Below are positions 10,135 to 20,076 of a stretch of 64,000 nucleotides of DNA, piece by piece (position 1 is the stretch's first letter; every line of letters begins with the position of its first letter). The notes under the pieces are model-generated. The model saw only the letters and a list, made by a program, of their open reading frames with translations. It searched no databases and was not told the DNA's origin. The stretch is from positions 6,634,001 through 6,698,000 of the forward strand of contig AP026549.1 of assembly GCA_026075535.2 (NCBI GenBank), written 5' to 3'. The position numbers and the translations under genes were made by a program. The DNA is from Tricholoma matsutake. Taxonomy: Eukaryota; Basidiomycota; Agaricomycetes; Agaricales; Tricholomataceae.

Positions 10135-11030
10135 TCAGAGTCTCCAAAGAACTTCCTTGATGTGAGCCTTATCTTGATTCATGTTGTTGGAGTAGATTAG
10201 GATATCATCAAGGTAGACAATGATGCTGATATCTAGAAGGTCACTGAAGATGTTGTTCATGAGGCGCTGGAAAGCTGCAGGTGCATTGGTGAGCCCAAAT
10301 GGAACCACCAGCCATTTGAAAGAGCCATAATGTGTGTGGAAAGTGGTTTTCCACTCATCTCCCTCAGCAATGCAAACTAAGTGATAGGCATGCCAGAGGT
10401 CAATTTTGGTGAACATGCAGGCTTTTCCCAGAGAGTCGAGGAGATCCAAGATTAGTGGAAGTGGGTAGTGGTCCTTCTTTGAGATGCAGTTGAGTCCCCA
10501 GTAGTCAATGCATAATCAGAGACTTCCATCCTTTTTCTTGACAAAGAGTATAGGAGCACCGTGAGGGGATTTGGAGGGGCAGATGAAGCCTGAGCAAACA
10601 TTTTCTTCAATGAATATTCGGAGGGCCTCTAGCTCAGAGGGAGAGAGGGAGTACATGTGACCTGGAGGTGGGGGAGCATTATTCTCCATCTCTATCTTGA
10701 GGTCATAGGAATGGTGTGGAGGAAGGGTGTCAGCTTTTTGTTCATTAAAGACATCTGCAAATTTGTGATATTCCTCTGGAACATCTGAAAGATCCAGAGG
10801 ATTTTCAGATGCCACAGAAGATTTAGCTGTCAGTCCTTCCAGGGAGAATGTCATCTGAAAGGCTACAGCCCCAGGGAGTTTGCTTGCATGCATGTAAGCA
10901 GCAGCGTTGATGAAAGAGATTTCAGGAGGTATAAGTTTTGAGGATTTAGTGACCACAGGGTTTTCGCAGGTTTCCACTGGAAGGTTCAGAGGTGAAGGTG
11001 ACTCACACAAGATAGGAGAGTCAGAAGACG
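10135..11030 (-). pseudogene. G2 pol: reverse transcriptase (decayed)
   Basis: The N-terminal block reads PEEYHKFADVFNEQKADTLP, then HSYDLKIEMENNAPPPPGHM, CSGFICPSKSPHGAPILFVK, then (after a TGA for Arg) CIDYWGLN. The palm follows with [20 protein letters not shown] (catalytic Asp in KIDLWHAY), [18 protein letters not shown] and the active site [10 protein letters not shown]. The order and spacing are those of Ty3/Gypsy RT. A few stops break the frame, at expected Arg codons. Confidence 0.9.
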
Positions 11031-11431
11031 TCAAGGGGCAGGACCTCTTTGAGCTGCAGAGCAGAAATTTATTTGGCCTGAAGACCAGTCAATCAACAGA
11101 TTGTATTGCTTCAGCCAGTTATGACCAAGAACTGCAGAACAGGAAGAGTCCAGTGAGGTTACATAAAATGTCAGATTGAACACTTCACCAGATGAAAAAG
11201 TGACTGGGAGTTTCACAACTTGGGTTATGGTGGAGTTACAAGTTCCATCAAATAGTCAGAGTCCGATTGGAGGAATGGTTTTGGTACTAAGTTGATTTTC
11301 CCACACAAATGATGAATCTAGGAAACAATGTGAGGAACCAGAGTCGATAGGAGTTTGGATTTTTAGGGAATGTTTGGAAAGGGATAGCAGGATGGTAAGG
11401 GATTCAGGATCAGAAAGAGCGGACACGTTGA
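11031..11431 (-). pseudogene. G2 pol: aspartic protease (decayed)
   Basis: Entering from the G3A junction the minus strand reads INVSALSDPESL, then TPIDSGSSHCFLDSSFVWE with the catalytic D-S-G motif. [19 protein letters not shown] follows, then [20 protein letters not shown], the conserved end of Gypsy retropepsins. One TGA and a frame boundary near 11216 break it. The upstream gag-NC part is missing here: the element is interrupted at 11431 by the LTR of G3A. Confidence 0.85.
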
Positions 11432-11653
11432 TGTAAGAGATCCAGTTCTCTTACAATGAACTTTCTGCATTTGGCACAACCATCAATATTCTGATCACAC
11501 ACAAACATGGTCACATGTCCAAACACACGTAGATCACATGTACAGTTCATTATACACAAGAACCATTTGTAATAGTAGACTACCTTTTCTTGAATAGATA
11601 CCACCTTCATCCCACTTTGGTCCCTGAGTGTTGGGAGTACAGACTCCCTTCCA
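11432..11653 (+). repeat. G3A 5' LTR
   Basis: The repeat starts TGTAAGAG and contains an immediate inverted copy CTCTTACA 8 bases later, forming a perfect 8-bp terminal hairpin that is also present in G3B (62578-62585 side). It ends at CTTCCA (11653), followed by C and eight Ts instead of a tRNA-type primer site. Shared phrases with the G3B LTR include ACATTTGTAATAGTAGA-like and GAGTGTTGGGAGTACA. The 3' copy is reduced to a few bases at 25209-25217. Confidence 0.75.
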
Positions 11654-12019
11654 CTTTTTTTTGTGTTGAAAGTGATTCTAATTCACGATACCAACCTTGC
11701 CTAATACAGAGATACCCTGGCCTCACCCTGTGAACTTTCATTATTCCCCCTCTTGTTTCCATAGCTTCTCACAGATCTTTCTTACTTCCGGTGCTTCTGG
11801 CAGATCTGCTTACTTCCGTATCTTCTCGCAAATCTGCTGTCACACCATGTGAACACTGAAACCCACAGAGACACCAAGGACACAATGCATAAAACATGTC
11901 ACCTACTACAGTGTCAACAAACAACAATGCATATAGTCACTATTCTTATAAGATAACACTTGTCAAAGGTTACCATCAATAAACCAGCCCTCTCAACAAC
12001 CAACAATCTGTCTCGAACC
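11654..12019 (+). other. G3A leader with poly-T tract
   Basis: Directly after the LTR comes C followed by T8, then GTGTTGAAAGTGATTC, which is shared with G3B (C T9 GTGTC..AAAGTGATTC). No TGG-type tRNA primer site is visible. The rest is a pyrimidine-rich untranslated leader up to the gag ATG at 12020. Confidence 0.5.
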
Positions 12020-13315
12020 ATGTCCACCTGTGCCCCCATCACAACTTGCAGTAGGTCACATGCTGTGCCAATCACTGCAAACTCTAGCCCTCTCTCTTTG
12101 CCTCATTCAACACCTGAAAGCAGCCACAGCCTCAACCACATCCCAATCCCTGACTTAAACACTGTCCCTGCCCTGCCAACCCAATCATACCCCTCCAACA
12201 ACTCTAGTGATTCCGAGGAAAACCTTGCCAAACATCAAATGAATGTTGACAATGTGCAATATGCCCCCGCAACTGTCACAGGCAGCAAAGGAAGCCATGT
12301 GCCAGTTTTATCAGCTGGCCGGATAACAATCCTGATTATCTGCATCTTCAAAAATGTGTGTTGTTGCTTTTTCCAGAACAAGAAAGTACCTGAAAACAAA
12401 TGTGTCTTGAGTATCATATACAATTTTGAATCTTCAGCTATTCAAGCTTGGATTATGACTCACCATGACTGTCTTGTAGCCCTCACATTTGTGGAATTCT
12501 TCACAGAGTTCAAAAACAAGTTTCTCCCTGCTAACTGGAAAGATGACCTCATGGCAATGCAAATCACTATGCAGACTTCACAGGCTTTTCTCACCTGGAC
12601 TGAGAGCCTAAGGGAAGTGAACATGGAGCTCACTATTGATAAATCAGGTTATCACATCAAGGAAGAAAAGCTATGTGCACATTTTGTCCCCCGCCTCTCT
12701 CCTGCATTGAAAGCGTCTTACGATGCAAACAACACACATGGAACACTTGATGCTATCACAGACCTCAAAGCGTGGATCCAATGTGTTCACCTCCTCGACT
12801 TAGAAAACCAAAAGAAAAGAGAAGAGTGGTTGAAGATCGCCCAGTCAATAGCTTGCACCAACACCAAAGGCAGTGGAGCTCATGCAGGCAGTGCAGCACA
12901 TGCAGCCACAACCAATGCAACAATGAGTGTCAATGGACCAACAACTGCAGCAAACACTACTGGCACCCAGCAGCCTCTGACGCTGAAGCTAACACAGGTC
13001 GAACATGACCTATTAAGAGCACACCAAGGTTGTTTTCACTGTAGACTATTTTACGCTGGTCACTATGCCCAAGAATGCCCACTAGGTGCCAACAGAAGAC
13101 CTACTCTGGAGGCTTGCAAGAACATCAATATTGTGGCAGCACTAAAGGCAAAGGCAGCCTTCGAGGTGAAGAGCTCAACTGTGGTGGCCACTATCTTTGA
13201 GGAGGAGGATGACAGCACTGATTTTGAAATGAATGAAGAAGAGGCAAATGAGTACGTTCTTGACCTTCCTTACCATCACATTTGTGGTGGAACTGTTGCA
13301 TTGATGCTCCCTTAA
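12020..13315 (+). pseudogene. G3A gag
   Basis: The open frame from ATG 12020 gives a Ser/Pro/Thr-rich N-terminus with SSDSEENLAKH. The capsid-like region follows (ESSAIQAWIMTHHDCLV, EFFTEFKNKFLPANWKDDL, LRPRL-type helices around HFVPRLSPALKASYDA). Then come an Ala/Thr/Ser-rich linker and a zinc knuckle CFHCRLFYAGHYAQEC, with spacing CX2CX6HX4C rather than the usual CX2CX4HX4C. An acidic tail with FEEEDDSTDFEMNEEE ends the frame. Gag would assemble the particle and package RNA. The ORF is about 430 codons without internal stops, but the frame is shifted relative to the protease. In G3B the same junction is continuous. Confidence 0.85.
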
Positions 13316-13830
13316 CCTGTGCACCTACACCAATTTGAGCACTAATTGACCATGGTTCCCCCCCAGTGCTGATTTCATCTGAAATGGTGGAAATTTTGGG
13401 ACTCATTCACCACAAGTTATTCAAACCATTTGCAGTATCAGGAGCATTCATAGATGGAAAGAGAACCATGGACTCTAGCTTAACAGAGTATTGTAAATTA
13501 CACCTTCAATCCCCAGATGCAGTATGGAAAGCAAAAGTTGTCAATGCAGTGATTTGCTCAAATCTTCAGATGAATATAATCCTAGGCCTGGACTTCCTAA
13601 CAAAGAACAGGATTGTGGTTGATGCAGAATTGAGAACAGTGATTGCAAAAGGAGACGGGTATGACTTAATGAACCCAACAAAGGCAATTCCTAAAGCTCA
13701 GCAATGTTCACCTCACAAATGCCATAAGGTGGAAACAAAAGCAATAAAAATTGGTCAAGCTACTATGTGCATAGGGCAACAACTAGTAAGACAGGAACTT
13801 GAGTGCATATTCAAGGAAAACCCAGAGTGA
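13316..13830 (+). pseudogene. G3A protease region
   Basis: The protease motif is ALIDHGSPPVLISSEMVE, so the catalytic triad position reads D-H-G where most retropepsins have D-S/T-G. G3B has the same D-H-G, so this is a family feature and not decay of one copy. The rest reads LFKPFAVSGAFIDGKRTMDS, then NLQMNIILGLDFLTKNRIVV, the conserved GLDFL block that closes the domain. Enzyme role: cleavage of the gag-pol polyprotein. One TGA sits before ALIDHG, again at an expected Arg/Gln position. Confidence 0.75.
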
Positions 13831-14602
13831 TTTCAGTTCAAAATGCACACCACATTGACCCCATGTATTATTGTGGCTATAAAAAAAAGAATAGAAGAGT
13901 TGGCCAGACAGAAAATCCTCAGCACACTAGACAGACTATACAAAGAACAGTATCAAGACTGCTTCCCAGCAGACATCCCTCACATGAAGGATCTACCAAC
14001 AACAGTTTACCACCACATTGAAATTAAGCCTGGAACACTAGTTTCTGTGGGATGGGCATACTCATGCCCAAGGAAATACAGAGAAGGTTGGAAAACCTTG
14101 ATCAAAGAGCACTCGAAAGCAGGGTGAATTCGCCCATTGTCTTCCCCATACACTTCACTGTCATTCATCATCCCAAAAGCTGATAGCTTGGTTCTACCAA
14201 GATGGGTCAATGATTATAGAAAATTAAATAAAATGACCATACTGGATAACGACCTGCTTCCCCACATCGATGACATCCTAGTGGATTGTGCAAAAGAGAA
14301 AATGTGGGGAAAATTAGACATGACAAACTCATTCTTCCAAACCTTGGTTCACCCAGAGCACATAAAATACACTGTGACCTTGACCCCATTTGGGCTCTGG
14401 GAATGGGTGGTGATGCCTATGGGACTATGAAACTCACCAGCAATGCATCAAAGGAGAGTAACACTGGCATTGTTGCACTTCATAGGAAGAATCTGCCACA
14501 TATATCTAGACGATATTATTATCTGGTCTTCATCACTAGCAGAACACAAGGCAAATGTAGCGTTGGTACTGGAAGTGTTGAGAGCAGTGCACCTTTACTG
14601 TT
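13831..14602 (+). pseudogene. G3A reverse transcriptase, N-terminal part up to G4 insertion
   Basis: Readable blocks are [76 protein letters not shown] with the catalytic Asp in [27 protein letters not shown] and YLDDIIIWSSSLAEHK (active site YLDD). TGA interrupts at 14125 and at MGL-NSPA. The frame stops at AVHLYC where G4 begins. The continuation STKKLSLFAMEVHFLGH is found at 23637, after one copy of the CTGTT duplication. Confidence 0.9.
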
Positions 14603-15375
14603 TGTTAAGGGCGAAGCCTCAACCACTCGATCTAGTCGATGTCGTTCAATGAGGTACTTCCTCGATGAGTCGTTCGGCACTAGTCTTACTCGGAGCGTCC
14701 GACATAAGATAGGTAGTGCACTCTAGCAGGGCTTCTGTGTAGAGTCATTCAGGTTCATGCACTAAGGGGCTTCCTTAGTGGTTTTGAGTAAGTTCGCGAG
14801 TTGCAAGTTAAGGCTGTTAATTGCCTAGATCTAAACTAAGGACATCCCTACTACAAGTCACAGTACTTATACTAGAAGGGAGGTCCTTATCGTCCAATCG
14901 GAAAGGTAGATGCATATCAAGTAATAATAGAAACAATAGGCCTCATGCCTTGCATGAGGCGTCCGATGTCACGGAGTGCTGCAGCGCAGCATGTCAGGAA
15001 ACAATAACAGATAAGCCTCATGCCTAGCATGAGGCGTCCGATGTCACGGATCCAATGTCAAGGATCCAATGTCAAGGATCCAATGTCAAGGACATGCTGC
15101 AGTGCAGCATGTCGATCGTGAGAGTCCGATGTCACAGACCTCATGTCAGGGGGCTGTCGTATCACAGCATGTGTGGGAGTGGGTTCGGGTGCATGGAGTC
15201 ACCATGCATCAAGGGTGCCTTCCATGGGAAGGGGATCGAATGCATGCAGTCAGCATGCGTCGTGTGTGTGTCTGATGTCAAGGACATGCCCTAGGCATGA
15301 ATCAAGGGGTGCCTCCTGTCTGGAGGGGATCATTGGGTGCGTCGGGTTCCATGAGTTACAAGGAAAATTGTAACA
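14603..15375 (-). repeat. G4 3' LTR (773 bp)
   Basis: The unit is bounded by TGTTAAGG on the left and TTGTAACA on the right in plus orientation. It is 198 bp longer than its partner at 23057-23631. The extra block (about 14945-15140) contains near-perfect hairpins (GCCTCATGCCTTGCATGAGGC type, twice, and GACATGCTGCAGTGCAGCAT type) and three tandem copies of GGATCCAATGTCAA. Outside that block I find 17 differing sites, all at CpG positions. Confidence 0.95.
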
Positions 15376-15744
15376 TTACCCCCCCGCTATGGTCGAAAGT
15401 TCCACACTTCGACCTAAATCCTCATCTCTCCTTCGTGGTCTGATTGGGCATGGTCTGGTTATGTGGGTAGGTCGGGGTCGAGGGGTACGATGGAGGAATA
15501 ATTCATGTCCGAACTTGGACCATGATCGGGTTCTTCTGGTTCGCGCTGCCCTAGGTAGCGGTGTCAAGGAGTCGGTAGTATCGTTGAAAGGGGGGCGTTG
15601 CAGGATGGCAAATTCAACATCTGTAATTGGGGGTTCGGGTTCTGTTCGGAAGATGGCGTAGAGGCAGAATGCGAAGGTTAGGGCTGCCACTGCAGCCAGG
15701 GTCGTGCCAACGACAATGGCGAGGATTGTAATCCCTGTGAGCAT
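15376..15744 (-). CDS. Small single-pass membrane protein ORF in env position of G4
   Basis: This 122-residue ORF starts MLTGITILAIVVGTT and continues LAAVAALTFAFCLYAIF, an uninterrupted hydrophobic segment of about 30 residues that would form one transmembrane helix or signal anchor. An acidic/Pro linker (RTEPEPPITDVEF) and a basic Arg/Ser/Pro-rich tail (RAARTRRTRSWSKFGHE, RPRPTHITRPCPIRPRRR) follow. It is the last ORF before the 3' LTR; its TAA stop (15376-15378) touches the LTR and the purine tract encodes its final Gly-Gly. A TATA-like TTTAAAAGG lies about 40 bp upstream of the ATG. No family is recognised. By position it could be an env-like or accessory protein; this is inference. It is not broken. 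Confidence 0.55.
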   Translation of the reverse strand: MLTGITILAIVVGTTLAAVAALTFAFCLYAIFRTEPEPPITDVEFAILQRPPFNDTTDSLTPLPRAARTRRTRSWSKFGHELFLHRTPRPRPTHITRPCPIRPRRRDEDLGRSVELSTIAGG

Positions 15745-15783
15745 GGGTCTGTCTTGTCATGCCATCGTCTTGAGCTCTGCCTT

Positions 15784-16509
15784 TTAAATCCTTCCATATG
15801 GCTCTCCTGTCATGTTTCCCATCGCGTCATCATCAAAATCATCATATCCGGAGTTAAAGAAGAGCTGCTGTCTCTGCTCGGCTTCTCTTTGATCAGTCTC
15901 TCGATCTTTCCGAGGTTTCTCTGGGCAATTCATTCTGTAGTGTCCAGGGCCTCGCTGTTTACAATACCTGCAAACATATCGTTGGCAAATCAGGCTGAAG
16001 TGGCCTATCTGTTAGCAGATGAAACATCTAGCATGTCTCATGTGTGGGGGAGACCAAGGCAGTTGGGTGGTCTTCGGTTCGGGTTCAGGGGTGGTCAGAT
16101 CAATTATTTCGGGTGCCCTAGGCACAATCTTCGGGTTCTTCGTAGAACGGGAGGAGCCTCCAGAGGGAGCTCGTTGTTTGTCTCTGTTGTTCTGCTCGCT
16201 GAATGGCGAGAGTGAGGTCGGTGGTCGTCTGTGTCGACCTAAAGGGGTGTGAGGTCTCTCCTCAGCTGTTCTCGGTCTGTCTGACCACGGTGCAATCATT
16301 TCCTGGATCACTTGCTCAATCCCTAGGGCGTCTGCATCGTTCATTGCTTCTTCTAGATTTTGTTCCATCTGTTCGATAGTGCTTGCATAGTAGAAGCACA
16401 TCCTGGCTAGATGGTATTTCGGTGGATCATGGGCGAGGTGAACGCAAAGGGCGTCAGCGTTCAATTGGTTTCGTAGGTATTCTCAGGTAAATCGTCATTT
16501 GGCAGGCAT
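15784..16509 (-). pseudogene. Zinc-knuckle ORF downstream of G4 chromodomain
   Basis: Starting at ATG 16509 (MPAK, with two TGA codons for expected Arg before EYLRNQLNADALCVHLAHD), the protein has a helical N-terminus (YYASTIEQMEQNLEEAMNDA). A Ser/Pro/Arg-rich middle with EIIDLTTPEPEP follows, then two zinc knuckles: CFIC-QIGHFSLIC (CX2CX4HX4C, one Gln codon now TAA) and CRYCKQRGPGHYRMNC (CX2CX6HX4C). The C-terminus is acidic with YDDFDDDAMG. It is about 241 codons, in the same sense as pol, between the chromodomain (ends 16557) and the membrane ORF. It looks like a second nucleic-acid-binding, gag-like protein. Its role is unknown. Confidence 0.6.
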
Positions 16510-16556
16510 ATTGGGGAGTGTCGTTGTGGGAAGAGAGGGGGGTTTTTGGGTTTCCA

Positions 16557-17936
16557 TCAGAGGTGGTACCTCTTCTTATATGCCATCAGGATCTCGGGGG
16601 CATTCTTTAGGTTCGATTCGGGTTCCCATGTGTTTTCGGATGTCGGGTAGTCAACCCATTTCACGAGGTAATGGTGTGTCTTGCCGTGCTTCTTGTGTGC
16701 GATGATCGCTTCCACCTCGTATTCATTTTCTCCTTCCACAAGGTCAGGTGGTGGAGTCAGGAAGTTTTGCCCATGAGTGTTGTTCTCATGGTATCATGTG
16801 AGTAAAGCTGCATGGAATACCGGGTGGATCTTCCATCTCGGCGGCAGTTTCAATCGGTATGTTGTTCTCGACAAGGCATCTTCAATCACAAAGGGCCCTT
16901 CTCGTTTTGGCGCCAGTTTTCTTGTTGGGTAGCCAATCTTCAGGTTCTTGGAGTCAAGCCATACTTGTTCTCCAACCTTGAACAGTTCATATCACCCTTT
17001 CGTTCAGGCGGTCATAGCCTGTCTGGCTAGTTCGTGTGCGGCAAGAGCTTCCCTTCTCACAGAGAGAAGTTCTTGGATTCTCTGTTCGGCAGCTGGCACG
17101 TTCATCTTTTTGTAAGGGGTGGGGATAGTGCATGGCTGATATCCCATCATCAAGTAAAATGGCAAATGTTTTACTGTGGAGTGCGTCTTCTGATTATGCG
17201 CGAATTCTGCTGTTGGGAGATAATGCTCCCAATCTTTGGGTTTGTTCAAACAGAACATGCGGAGGTAAACCTCTAGCTCTTGGTTTACTCATTCTGTTTC
17301 TCCGTCGGTCTGGGGGTGATAGGCAGTGCTCATGGATAGCTTGATTCCGAGCAGTCATCCGAGTTCTCAGAAGAGTTTGGATGCAAATTGAGGGTCTCTG
17401 TCTGAGATGATTCTTCCAGGGAGTCCAAATCTGGTGTACACATGGCGCAGGTAAAGGTCTGTGGCACCAAGTGCATCGATCGTCTTTGTGCAAGGGATAA
17501 AAATTACCCCCTTCGTAAGACCATGGTCTACCACGACCATGATTGAGTCAAATCCGTTTATCACGGGCAAGTCTGTGATAAAATCTGCCGTTACCAGCTC
17601 GAATGGTCTGCTGGCGTCAGATGATATCGGTATTGGCGGTGGGGTTGTCAGGTGTGTATTCACTTTCATTTGCTGGCACTTTGCGCAGCCTTTGATGTAC
17701 TTTTTGATGAAGTTGGCAATTCCCAGCCACCAGTAGTCTTGTTGGATCAGTTCAATCATTTGCCATTGTCCAGGGTGTCCTGTCATGATGCTATCATGGT
17801 ATTTCCATATGATTGCTCGGTGGAGGGTTTTGTCCTGTGGCACATAGCACCTGTCTTTGAAAAAGAGCAGGCCGTCTTCGAATTTCCAGTCCTCCAATGC
17901 AGACTTGATTGGGGGGGTTCCATTGTTCTTCAGGGC
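16557..17936 (-). pseudogene. G4 pol: integrase and chromodomain (nearly intact)
   Basis: The HHCC domain shows HRAIIWKYHDSIMTGHPGQW and CAKCQQMKVNTH. The core has VTADFITDLPVINGFDSIMV (first Asp), GLPGRIISDRDPQFASKLF (second Asp), and after one frame break YHPQTDGETEWVNQELEVYL with the catalytic Glu. The C-terminal domain has VWLDSKNLKIGYPTRKL and KIHPVFHAALL. The chromodomain is clear: YEVEAIIAHKKHGKTHHYLV, KWVDYPTSENTWEPESNL, stop at 16557. Only a few TGA codons and one shift near 17366 disrupt it. It encodes cDNA insertion and probable chromatin targeting. Confidence 0.9.
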
Positions 17937-19241
17937 TCATAAAGCATTGTTTACAAGGTCGTCCTTCATTATTGCTGAGACCAGGGCTCCCTGGAGCTCA
18001 GTGTTGATCATTTTGATGAACAGTTCATCAGTGAGGATGGTCTTGTCCTCGTTATCAGTGTCTTCTTCAGCTATGTGATCTGCTCTCCTTGATAGGGCGT
18101 CAGATTGTACCATCTGTGATCCTGGTACATGTTGTAGCTTCAGGTCGAATTGTGACAGGTAAATGGCCCATCTAGCCTGTCGTCGGTTCAGTTTCTGTGG
18201 CTGATGGAAGTACGTCAGGTTCTTGTGATCAGACTGTACCGTCACAGGGAATGGTGTCCCCTGTAGGTAGTGTCTCCATGTTTCCAGCGCTCGGATTACT
18301 CCCAATAGTTCCCGGTCGTATATCTCGTAATTTCTTTCCGCTTCATTGAAAGAATGCGAGATGTATCTGCATGGGTGCCAGTCTCCGTTGGCGTCCTGTT
18401 GTCTGAGTACTGCACCTGTCGCAAATTTCGAGGCATCAGATTCCACCACAAATGGTTTCGTTGCGTCTGGCATCAGCAGTACTGGGGTTTCATTGAATTT
18501 CCTTTTCAGCGCATCGAACGACTGCTGGCAGCCATTCGTCCATTTGAATTTCTGGTTCTTCTTCGTCAAATCATTCAGCGGTCTGGCCAGATCCACGAAG
18601 TGTCCAATGAATCTTTGATAGAAGTTCCCAAATCCTAGGAAGGATCTTACATCCTTCACTGTCCTTGGCATGGGCCAGTCCTTGATCCCAGCCAGCTTCG
18701 TGTTGCCCATTGCGAGTTCGTCGGGCCTGATGATCATGCCCAAGAAGTCGACTTCCTGTACATTGAATTTGCATTTCTCTATTTTCAGGTAGAGATCGCA
18801 TTGCTGTAGTCGTTTGAGGACCCTTTCAGTCCTTATCCAGTGTTCTTCTTCCGTCTTCAAGAAGATCAGGATGTCGTCCATATAGATGACGAGCCATCCT
18901 TCATCTAGCATATCTCGGAAGAGATCGTTCATCATGGCCTGGAATGTTGCCAGTGAGTTGCACAGCCCAAAGAACATCACCATTGGCTCAAATAGCCCTC
19001 AGGTAGTCTTGAATGCTGCCTTCCACTCGTCTCCTTTCTTTATCCATATGTTATGATATCCCCATCGAATATCAAGTTTCATGAAGAATCTCGCTCCTTT
19101 CAGCTTGTCCAAGAGGTCTCTGATCAGTGACAGGGGGGGGTAGTTTTTCCAGATCGTTCCTTTGTTCAGATAGCGATAGTCTTGGCAAGGTTGCAGAGCA
19201 TCAGAGTCCTTCTTCAACACGAAGAAGAATGGGGATGCCAT
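17937..19241 (-). pseudogene. G4 pol: reverse transcriptase and RNase H
   Basis: RT continues from the hAT-type insertion as [54 protein letters not shown] (catalytic Asp), a TGA for Arg, then [20 protein letters not shown] and IYMDDILIF (active site YMDD). The connection reads [20 protein letters not shown]. RNase H is complete with [58 protein letters not shown] and [11 protein letters not shown]. From 18983 leftward the frame is open for 348 codons, ending at a TAA-type stop near 17937. Confidence 0.95.
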
Positions 19242-20076
19242 TAGCGTTTACAGGTCTGGTTCAGTCCGGTTTTTTATGTCTAAATGGGGCAACCACAACC
19301 GCAACCAGTCCAAGACTGACCCAGATATTGCTGAACTGCAACCGGACCGCATAGGACTGGTCCATATCAGTCCATGGACCAAAAAAAACCAGTTCGAACC
19401 GACTATTTGTTGTAAAATATGTTGTACCAATATAACCCATATATTTCTCAACAACTATTAATTGGACCATCTCACCATTACACAAGCAGTTGGATATTGT
19501 AATTCCCCGGTGACTGGACCAACTTTTAAGAGATTTCATCAAGATCTGACAGAGATATGACCGAAACAAAAGTACATTGTATTCCATGTTGTAGTTTGTA
19601 GTTTGTAGTTTGTAGTTACAACTTGTTAGGGCTGTTAAATGAATCAAATACACATGGTATAGATGTTTATGTATGTTATTTGTTTGCCTTGGATAATGTC
19701 CAATTGTGCCCAACATTTTTGTAGCACAAGGTATAAACAGTACAGCCACAGCTGCTCAAATGACATCAAAATACTCACATCAAAATGTATTTTGTCATAT
19801 CTCTCTCAGTTCTCAACCGTTTTGGATGGTCCAGGGAGCGAAATTGAAGCCATTATGTGTGGGAATCAGGGGGTATTGTGCATGTGACCTGTAAACCGGT
19901 TAAAACCGGTTCGGATCGGTTTTCATTGGTTCAATGATATTTTTCAAAGCAAAAGACTGGCAACTGGACTGCAAAAGACCGGTCCTATAAATAGCCACCT
20001 GATGAACCGGACTTCAGTTCAGTTCAGTCCGGTTTCGGTCTTTTTCCAGTCCGTAGGACCGGACCTTTAAACACTA
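19242..20076. mobile_element. hAT-type non-autonomous element in G4, TSD GATGCCAT
   Basis: The ends are TAGCGTTTACAGGTCTGGTT and, inverted, TAGTGTTTAAAGGTCCGGTC, flanked by the 8-bp duplication GATGCCAT (19234-19241 and 20077-20084). Removing it restores the RT reading [12 protein letters not shown]. It has no transposase. Subterminal AACCGGTT/CCGGTTC-like repeats are frequent near the right end, and a TTGTAGT tandem repeat (four copies, about 19590-19617) lies inside. The 8-bp duplication and TA-start termini are typical of the hAT superfamily. Confidence 0.9.

Larger units (their letters stand above)
6705..11431 (-). mobile_element. G2: old Ty3/Gypsy chromovirus, pol portion
   Basis: On the minus strand the order protease, RT, RNase H, integrase, chromodomain marks a Gypsy chromovirus. 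It is interrupted by a small hAT-type element (7850-~8225) and a solo LTR (9239-9635). At 11431 it is cut by the 5' LTR of G3A. Its gag reappears at 25218-25801 and again at 44345-44451, in the same orientation, so the copy has been pulled apart by later insertions. It is the oldest layer in the window by this logic. Confidence 0.8.

Noticed and set aside
15389..16252. Plus-strand ORFs opposite the G4 downstream genes
   Set aside because: Zinc knuckles and the chromodomain-to-LTR order are on the minus strand; the plus-strand frames are shadows.
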